From an uncultured Syntrophomonadaceae bacterium (lineage in GTDB: Bacteria > Bacillota > Syntrophomonadia > Syntrophomonadales > Syntrophomonadaceae): a stretch of 19,463 bases of DNA. Positions 14,316-19,463 of the stretch are shown here, piece by piece (the stretch's first letter is position 1; each line of letters begins with the position of its first letter). Made by a program: the position numbers and the translations under genes. Location of the stretch: contig CALXSZ010000025.1 of assembly GCA_944391275.1 (NCBI GenBank), positions 1-19,463 of the forward strand. The letters run 5' to 3'. The notes under the pieces were generated by a model, which saw only the letters and a list, made by a program, of their open reading frames with translations, had not been told where the DNA came from and ran no database searches.

Positions 14316-14748
14316 TTTTTTCTATCTTACTTAATCATTTTCAATTTGAATTCTTTTTTAAAAATTTTTCTAAAAAGCTCTTCTTTTGGAATCAAACCGC
14401 AAAAATGTCGCCATTTTTCCCCAAAATTTTTCTTCAAAAACTTCATTCAATCGATTCCGGAAATCCGATGGCGACACAATCACGTAACGATTCCCATGAG
14501 AAACCAAGTCCGTATTCATTCATTTCGGTTATCCATTGATATCAAGCAGTTCCCATTATTTTCTATAACGATTCATTTACTTAAACAAAAAACAATAAAT
14601 GCATAACGATTAACAAACGCTTTAAATATTAACATTTTTGTCTTAAAATGGTTCCACTATTTATATAATAGGGAATAGAACCATTGACCGCTCCCGTAAC
14701 CATATGAGACGCCCTATTATGACTATTTTCAAACATTTTCTCTATTTT
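14316..14748. other. AT-rich gene-free region with inverted repeats
   Basis: No gene is supported. TGTCGCCAT (14406-14414) and ATGGCGACA (14468-14476) are perfect inverted repeats 53 bases apart. AATGGTTC (14647-14654) and GAACCATT (14678-14685) enclose a nested CTATT/AATAG hairpin and lie 64 bases downstream of the minus-strand ABC gene; they may help end its transcript, although no good T-run follows. Confidence 0.5.
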
Positions 14749-16506
14749 TTACGCCAACGTCCATTTTTGACTTTCGGTTTGTAAATTTACCATTCGCGCA
14801 TATACGCCATTCATTTTGAGCAATTGCTCCGGTTTTCCCTCTTCGACAACTTTTCCATTATCCAGCGCCACAATTTTATCCGCTCCAGCCACGGTACGCA
14901 TACGATGGGCAATAACCAAAACCGTTTTATCTTTAATCAAGCGGGAAAGAGCCGTCTGAATCAACGTTTCATTCTCCACATCCAGTGAGGCGGTGGCTTC
15001 GTCCAGTAAAATAATCGGCGCATTTTTCAGGAAAGCCCGAGCAATAGAAATGCGCTGACGTTCGCCGCCTGAAAGCGCACACCCATTCTCTCCAATCCGA
15101 CTGTTCCATTTTTCCGGCAAACGCTCTGCAAATTCATCGCAGTTGGCCAATTTGGCAGCTGCAATCACTTCCTCATCCGTAGCGTCCTTTTTCCCAATAC
15201 GGATATTCTCCAAAATACTGTTGTCAAACAAGATAACATCCTGAAAAACAATCGAATAAAGCGATAGTAACACTTCTGGATCGATTTTAGAAATATCCAT
15301 TCCTCCGACGGTAATCTTTCCTTGATCCACTTCCCAAAAACGGGAAGCCAAACGCGAAACGGTCGTTTTTCCGCTTCCGGAAGGTCCAACCAGCGCCGTT
15401 ACTTCCCCTTGCTTTGCGGTAAAAGAAACGTCTTTTAAGACGTTCTCTCCCCCACGATAAGCAAAGTGAACGTGGTCGAACACGATATCATAGCCTTTGT
15501 TGCTCCGCTCGCTCGTTCCTTGCTGTACGGGGTGATCTAAAATTTCATTCATCCGGGCAATATTGGTTCGCGTACTAATCACCGCCGCCAGATTCTGTAA
15601 GGCTCCCTGCAAGGGATCATACAGACGCGATACCACTAGTAAAAACAAAAAGAAAGTCAAAATATCCAACGTTCCCTGTAGCAATAGAACGGATCCGACC
15701 AAAGCTACCGTCGCAATGCCCAGTTTCAGAATAAGAGACGCCGTTACCACAAATGCGGCCAATCCAAATTCACTTATAATGGCGCGTTTTTCTACCGCTC
15801 GAATTTTTTTCTCCAAACCATTTAAATAAAGTAATTCCGCATTATTGGCTTTCAGGTCCCGGAGCGTTTCAATGCATTCCTGTATGCCATCCGCGCAAGC
15901 CATTTTGGCGTTCATTGCCTTTTGATGAAAATATTCTTGGATTCTGGATGAAAAACCCACGATGGCAAATGCTACCGGCATCACCCATAAAGCGGCAAGC
16001 GCCATGCGCCAATCAAAGAAAAACAGATTGATGGCAATAAGCGTAGTAGAAATCATGGCTCCAAATAATTCCGGAATAAAGTGGGAGAAACTTTGCTCTA
16101 AAAAAGTGCAGTCGGCCATAATCGTACTGGTCAGATCCGCCAAATCCTTTTTTCCGAAAAAGGATAACGGAATTTTCCGCAATTTTTCCGCAAGCGTAAT
16201 ACGCCGCACACCGCTTTCGACATACGTTGCAAAATAGGTCGCGTTATACTGAAACCAAGTGGTCAGAAAAATCAGTCCGATCCCCAGTAAACATCCCATC
16301 AAATAGAAGAGATTACCTCTTTCGCTGACTCCGCCGTTCATGAGGTCCCTTACGAGGAAATACAGCAATCCGACCGGAAACATAAAAGCGATATTTTGAT
16401 ATACACAAGCCAAACAGCCCTTTACCAAATCTTTTGCGCCTTGTTCGGATAAAGCATATTTTTTTTGAATTCTTTTTATCATTCCTTTTAACTTTCTTTT
16501 TATCAT
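14749..16506 (-). CDS. ABC transporter, fused permease and ATPase (second of pair)
   Basis: Half of a probable heterodimeric ABC transporter with exporter-type fold. The 585 residues have an N-terminal six-helix membrane domain, about 25-320, and a C-terminal ATPase. ATPase landmarks: Walker A GPSGSGKTT (374-382), Q-loop Gln422, signature LSGGERQ (478-484), Walker B IILLDEA (498-504) and switch His534. All are canonical, so this is not a degenerate half-site. I place the start at ATG 16506, with GGGGAGG upstream at usual spacing, four bases after the stop of the preceding ABC gene; the TTG at 16524 would lie inside that gene's end. The substrate is not evident. The TetR-ABC-ABC layout and sequence style recall the YbtP/YbtQ-IrtA/IrtB branch, but drug or peptide export is also possible. 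Confidence 0.93.
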   Translation of the reverse strand: MIKRKLKGMIKRIQKKYALSEQGAKDLVKGCLACVYQNIAFMFPVGLLYFLVRDLMNGGVSERGNLFYLMGCLLGIGLIFLTTWFQYNATYFATYVESGVRRITLAEKLRKIPLSFFGKKDLADLTSTIMADCTFLEQSFSHFIPELFGAMISTTLIAINLFFFDWRMALAALWVMPVAFAIVGFSSRIQEYFHQKAMNAKMACADGIQECIETLRDLKANNAELLYLNGLEKKIRAVEKRAIISEFGLAAFVVTASLILKLGIATVALVGSVLLLQGTLDILTFFLFLLVVSRLYDPLQGALQNLAAVISTRTNIARMNEILDHPVQQGTSERSNKGYDIVFDHVHFAYRGGENVLKDVSFTAKQGEVTALVGPSGSGKTTVSRLASRFWEVDQGKITVGGMDISKIDPEVLLSLYSIVFQDVILFDNSILENIRIGKKDATDEEVIAAAKLANCDEFAERLPEKWNSRIGENGCALSGGERQRISIARAFLKNAPIILLDEATASLDVENETLIQTALSRLIKDKTVLVIAHRMRTVAGADKIVALDNGKVVEEGKPEQLLKMNGVYARMVNLQTESQKWTLA

Positions 16507-16510
16507 TCTT

Positions 16511-18280
16511 TTATTCCTCCCCAACCAGTTTCCACTGGACAGAAGTTTGATAATTCTGCCACATTTTATGAAAAATTCCGTTTTGTTCGATCAGATCGCG
16601 ACTTGTTCCACTCTCTACGATCTCTCCATCTTGCAGGACATAAATTCGATCCACGTTCACAACTGTGGAAAGTCTGTGCGCAATCATAATAACCGTTTTT
16701 TCCTTGGAAAGATTGGAAAAAGCCGCCTGTACTCGACTTTCATTATCGGGATCCGCAAAAGCGGTCGCTTCATCCAGAATAATAATCGGCGTATTCTTCA
16801 GTATAACCCGAGCAATTGCAATCCGCTGTTGTTCTCCCCCAGACAAATAAACCCCTTTCGCGCCAATCACTGTGTCGATACCGTTCGGCATTTTGGCGAT
16901 GATGTCTGAACATTGGGCTTTTTCAAGCGCTTGCAGAACTTCTTCCCGTGTGGCTTCGGGTCTGCCTAGCCGAACATTTTCTAAAATTGAGGTCTTAAGC
17001 AGCCGGCTATTCTGAAAAACAAAGGAAACCCTTTGTATGAATTCTTTTTTCGGAATATCCCGGACGTCTACTCCACCAACTGCCACCGTCCCTTTGCGCG
17101 GATCAAAGAAACGAGCGATCACGTTGGCCAGCGTACTCTTCCCGCCCCCTGATGGACCAACGAAAGCAACGGTTTTCCCCGACGGAATCGAAAGGGAAAT
17201 ATTTTTTAAAACATCTCTTTTTCCGTCATAGCTGAAGTAAACTTGATCCAGCATCACCGAACAATTTTGGGGCCGCTGCGGGCGTTCCGTTTCCGGAAGC
17301 GGCTTTAAATCAAACACGCTGTCGATCCGTTGAAGGGCGTCGTTTACAATCATGGCGTTTTCGCTTTGAAACATGATTTTTGTTAGGGTGAGGGAAATAA
17401 TCGGCGTGATAATGATATAGAAAATGATATTTAGCAAAAACGTGTCGGTTACACCGTCCCGGCTAAACCATAAACCACCTGCAATCAAAAAGGCAAACAC
17501 CCCGTTGATCGCCGCCGTATAAACCATCATCGGCATCCGGAGTTCTTTGGTATACGCAATCACCCACTCCTGATTACGGTCAATGGACTCTTTGAATTTT
17601 TTAAAAGAAAAAATCGTCTGACCAAAAGTTTTTACCACTGGAATCCCCCGGATATATTCCACCGCCTCGTTCGACATATCATCTAAGGCGTCCTGATATT
17701 GTTTCATGCGTTCCTGCATACGAGATCCCGTCATACGCACCATGATTGCAAAACCTAAAACCACCGGAACCAAGCTCAACAACCCCAACCGCCAATCAAA
17801 CGTCAACAGCAAAATGAGCAGCCCGCAAGGCGTTGCAATCGCCCCTGCTTTATCCGGCAGTTGATGCGCTAAATATGTTTCTGTAGCTGCGCTGGATTCA
17901 TTGATTATTTTCCGCAGTCGCCCGCTGCCAAAGCTCTCTGCCAAGCCCAGCGGCAATTTTACGATATGCCGTACAAGCGCTAAACGAATATTCGTAGCAA
18001 CCCGGAACGCCCCCAAATGGGAACACATCAGTCCCGCAATATAGACAAGGACAGCCAATATGGCGAATAATACCGCCATCCAGCCATTATGCGCCAAATT
18101 TTTCGCATCGCTGAAATTGGGCGCCACCTGCAATACCTCCTGCATCACCTTCCAGATATAATAATAGGGCGCCAGCGCCATGAGCGCGCTCACGGCGGAT
18201 AAAACCCAAGAAGCGTAAATAAGATACTTGTGTTTATCGGCAAATTCAAGCAATCGAGACAGATTCGACGTCTTTTTCAT
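16511..18280 (-). CDS. ABC transporter, fused permease and ATPase (first of pair)
   Basis: Likely partner of the downstream ABC protein. The 589 residues have a six-helix membrane domain, about 20-310, and an ATPase with Walker A GPSGGGKST (375-383), Q-loop Gln423, signature LSGGEQQ (479-485), Walker B IIILDEA (499-505) followed by TAFADPDNE, and switch His535. The TAFADPDNE variant is one I associate with IrtA/YbtP-like transporters. I choose ATG 18280 because AAGGAGG lies seven bases upstream; an ATG at 18340 would add 20 residues with no ribosome binding site. The stop is four bases from the next start, so the two are translated together. tetR lies 107 bases upstream in the same direction. 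Confidence 0.93.
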   Translation of the reverse strand: MKKTSNLSRLLEFADKHKYLIYASWVLSAVSALMALAPYYYIWKVMQEVLQVAPNFSDAKNLAHNGWMAVLFAILAVLVYIAGLMCSHLGAFRVATNIRLALVRHIVKLPLGLAESFGSGRLRKIINESSAATETYLAHQLPDKAGAIATPCGLLILLLTFDWRLGLLSLVPVVLGFAIMVRMTGSRMQERMKQYQDALDDMSNEAVEYIRGIPVVKTFGQTIFSFKKFKESIDRNQEWVIAYTKELRMPMMVYTAAINGVFAFLIAGGLWFSRDGVTDTFLLNIIFYIIITPIISLTLTKIMFQSENAMIVNDALQRIDSVFDLKPLPETERPQRPQNCSVMLDQVYFSYDGKRDVLKNISLSIPSGKTVAFVGPSGGGKSTLANVIARFFDPRKGTVAVGGVDVRDIPKKEFIQRVSFVFQNSRLLKTSILENVRLGRPEATREEVLQALEKAQCSDIIAKMPNGIDTVIGAKGVYLSGGEQQRIAIARVILKNTPIIILDEATAFADPDNESRVQAAFSNLSKEKTVIMIAHRLSTVVNVDRIYVLQDGEIVESGTSRDLIEQNGIFHKMWQNYQTSVQWKLVGEE

Positions 18281-18348
18281 TAAAATTCCTCCTTGAATGA
18301 TATTTCCCAGTATTAGGATAGCGTACAATAAATGCTTCATCGTCGATA

Positions 18349-18368
18349 GTTAATTATCTCTAACTAAT
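18349..18368 (-). promoter_or_regulatory. Inverted repeat between tetR and the ABC genes
   Basis: TAGTTA and TAACTA flank eight bases on the minus strand, in the 107-base gap before the first ABC gene. It does not resemble the TATAACA palindrome upstream of tetR. It could be a weak operator or RNA hairpin; no clear promoter is attached. Confidence 0.3.
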
Positions 18369-18387
18369 GGATAAAAATTATAGAGCA

Positions 18388-19005
18388 TCACTGCCCCATA
18401 ATTTTCATCCATCCCGCCGTATAAAACGTTCGCATTTCCCTCAAATAATTTTCGGCTTCCTCCATGGGCATTTCATGAATAATTAATTCAAAAAATGCAT
18501 TGAACATTCCTGTAATAAGAATATGTTCCAACCTTGGATCAATGTGTGGCGAAGGCCGTCCCAACTTTCTCAAAACATCTTGATAATCGTGCGTGCCTTT
18601 TAGCTCAATTTCCACCATTTCATCAATGAATCCCGCAAAGCGCGTCCCTTGTGAACAGCATAAGATCAATTTGAATTCTTCCAGGTGTTCATACGCATAA
18701 TGCAGCATATCAAACATACAAAGCCCTGAAATTTGGCTTAAATTTTCCGGCTGCTGTTCAGGAGGGAGTTCCGTAAACGCCCTTTGCGCTTCCTGGAAAC
18801 AATTCATCATAAAATCATAGTGCTTTCCAACCAGCGCTTCAAACAATTCCTCCTTACTATTATAGTAACCATAAAAGGCGCCCGTGGTCATGCCAACCGA
18901 TTTTACAATATTCCGCAACGAAGCCGACTGATAACCTTTCTCCAAAAATTCTTTTTTGGCGGCTTGATGGATACTTTCCAAAGTCGTCGAATTTGCTGTT
19001 ACCAT
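18388..19005 (-). CDS. TetR/AcrR-family repressor
   Basis: One-component repressor of 205 residues. The TetR helix-turn-helix spans about 8-55: IHQAAKKEFLEKGYQSASLR, then NIVKSVGMTTGAFYGYYNSK-EELF. The C-terminal helical domain, about 60-200, should bind an unknown ligand; two adjacent cysteines lie near residue 115. ATG 19005 has AGAGGGG five bases upstream. The gene leads a TetR-ABC-ABC unit and a perfect palindrome covers its predicted transcription start, so it probably represses itself and the transporter. The ligand is likely a transported compound, but this is inference. Confidence 0.93.
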   Translation of the reverse strand: MVTANSTTLESIHQAAKKEFLEKGYQSASLRNIVKSVGMTTGAFYGYYNSKEELFEALVGKHYDFMMNCFQEAQRAFTELPPEQQPENLSQISGLCMFDMLHYAYEHLEEFKLILCCSQGTRFAGFIDEMVEIELKGTHDYQDVLRKLGRPSPHIDPRLEHILITGMFNAFFELIIHEMPMEEAENYLREMRTFYTAGWMKIMGQ

Positions 19006-19018
19006 CGTCGCCCCTCTT

Positions 19019-19045
19019 TATAACAGTGTTATATATTGCTGTTAT
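19019..19045 (-). promoter_or_regulatory. Palindromic TetR operator
   Basis: TATAACAGTGTTATA (19019-19033) is a perfect 15-base palindrome. ATAACAG (19020-19026) also forms a wider inverted repeat with CTGTTAT (19039-19045), suggesting one extended or two overlapping sites. It covers the predicted start of transcription and ends 13 bases before the tetR start codon, ideal for autorepression. Confidence 0.72.
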
Positions 19046-19048
19046 ATT

Positions 19049-19077
19049 ATATTAATAAAAGATTTTCTTTCTGTCAA
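19049..19077 (-). promoter_or_regulatory. Sigma-A-type promoter of tetR-ABC-ABC
   Basis: TTGACA (19077-19072) and TAATAT (19054-19049) are 17 bases apart. The predicted start near 19042 falls inside the palindromic operator. A TATAAT three bases further downstream would need a 20-base spacer and is less likely. Confidence 0.75.
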
Positions 19078-19143
19078 GACGAGAAAAAGAAAACCGATCT
19101 GTACAACCATGAAAATTTTTTGCCTATCAGCTTCTCTCCTGTT

Positions 19144-19167
19144 AAAAGGATACTGTAAAAAGGATAC
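19144..19167 (+). repeat. 10-bp direct repeat downstream of the macrodomain remnant
   Basis: AAAAGGATAC occurs at 19144-19153 and 19158-19167, a 14-base period. It lies where the missing C-terminal part of the macrodomain gene would be expected. No function is evident. Confidence 0.6.
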
Positions 19168-19190
19168 AGAAATCTCTTTGAAGACTTCTC

Positions 19191-19463
19191 TTATACCTCT
19201 ATCCATTTTGCTCTGCCAGTCGGTTCATCCGATTGCTGTCCGGACAAGATCTGGACGCATTCCAACCAGAGTTGCACGCCGGAAAAGTGTGAATCGCATG
19301 ATCGATACAGCTGTGACACGGCGCAAAACAACCTAACATCCGGCTGTTCGCAACGTTTAACAATTGCGTCCACGGCCAGCGTAGTAATATCTCCTTGCCA
19401 AAGATACATTCCCGGCTGTATGGGCGTTAAGTCCTCTTTTTGGGTAACGCCCTTTTCGGCGAT
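19191..19463 (-). pseudogene. Decayed macrodomain ADP-ribosylhydrolase (5' end outside window)
   Basis: The intact family removes ADP-ribose from proteins. The minus-strand frame enters at the window edge with IAEKGVTQKEDLTPIQPGMY, then LWQGDITTLAVDAIV, the start of a macrodomain. The next expected motif, NAAN-SxMLGCF-PCH-CID-AIHTF, is unreadable in this frame but present one frame over as VNVANSRMLGCFAPCHSCID then HAIHTF. An extra base in the 19356-19358 run shifts the frame, and a missing base near 19281-19286 restores it, after which GVQLWLECVQILSG and TGRAK follow as expected. The protein then stops at 19191, where the family would continue with ITPAYNLP and about 100 more residues. The motif with PCHxC marks the zinc-containing branch found in Firmicutes. 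Two frameshifts plus truncation make a pseudogene the best reading. Confidence 0.85.

Noticed and set aside
14316..14606. Long plus-strand open frames rich in Phe, Lys and Ser
   Set aside because: Composition reflects T/A-rich DNA; no protein-like pattern and no start signals.
14610..14635. Two TTAACA hexamers resembling Pho boxes
   Set aside because: They are about 19 bases apart, not 11 or 22, and no phosphate gene follows.
14749..18280. Degenerate (asymmetric) ATPase site in the ABC pair
   Set aside because: Walker A, Walker B glutamate, signature and switch histidine are all canonical in both proteins.
18281..18340. 20-residue hydrophobic extension of the first ABC protein
   Set aside because: No ribosome binding site before ATG 18340, while AAGGAGG precedes ATG 18280 and itself lies inside the would-be extension.
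1..19463. CRISPR arrays, tRNA or rRNA genes, insertion sequences
   Set aside because: I found no repeat-spacer pattern, no cloverleaf or rRNA-like sequence, and no transposase or terminal inverted repeats with target duplications.

Overview
The window reads as a chromosomal segment of a low-to-mid GC Bacillota (Firmicutes) bacterium, most likely a Clostridia/Oscillospirales-type anaerobe. The reasons are strong AGGAGG-type ribosome binding sites, a PyrR-attenuated pyrimidine operon, a PhoP/PhoR pair with Bacillus-type 11-bp-spaced Pho boxes, an internalin-type leucine-rich-repeat lipoprotein, and a small XRE regulator of a type I associate with gut Clostridia. The genus cannot be fixed from the sequence alone. 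Almost all genes lie on the minus strand; the clear exceptions are upp and the XRE regulator.

Region 1 (1-5150) handles pyrimidines. pyrR-pyrB-pyrC are tightly overlapped on the minus strand; pyrC runs off the window start. They share a sigma-A promoter and a leader that can fold into a PyrR-binding hairpin, an antiterminator or a terminator. Upstream, uracil permease uraA (minus) and uracil phosphoribosyltransferase upp (plus) are divergent, each with its own good promoter. The uraA leader has no PyrR box but holds a 22-codon open frame, a terminator-like hairpin and a 10-bp closing helix.

Region 2 (5150-10640) holds a DMT-family transporter and a phosphate block: phoP-phoR followed by a Na+/phosphate cotransporter with a PhoU-like tail. 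Three TTTAACA boxes in 11-bp register precede the cotransporter, and two related hexamers precede phoP. This suggests a compact, self-regulated phosphate-starvation unit.

Region 3 (10640-13220) carries a secreted LRR lipoprotein and a lone UDP-GlcNAc 2-epimerase, each apparently with its own promoter.

Region 4 (13220-14750) is T/A-rich and gene-poor. It contains the XRE regulator, a small possible gene apparently frameshifted by a perfect 13-bp tandem duplication, and several inverted repeats.

Region 5 (14750-19463) is a TetR-ABC-ABC operon for a two-protein ABC exporter-fold transporter. A palindromic operator sits on the predicted tetR start site. At the window end lies a decayed macrodomain ADP-ribosylhydrolase gene with two compensating frameshifts and a lost C-terminus.

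I did not find a clearly new multi-gene system. The least explained items are the uraA leader, the macrodomain pseudogene, and the disrupted small ORF beside the XRE regulator.
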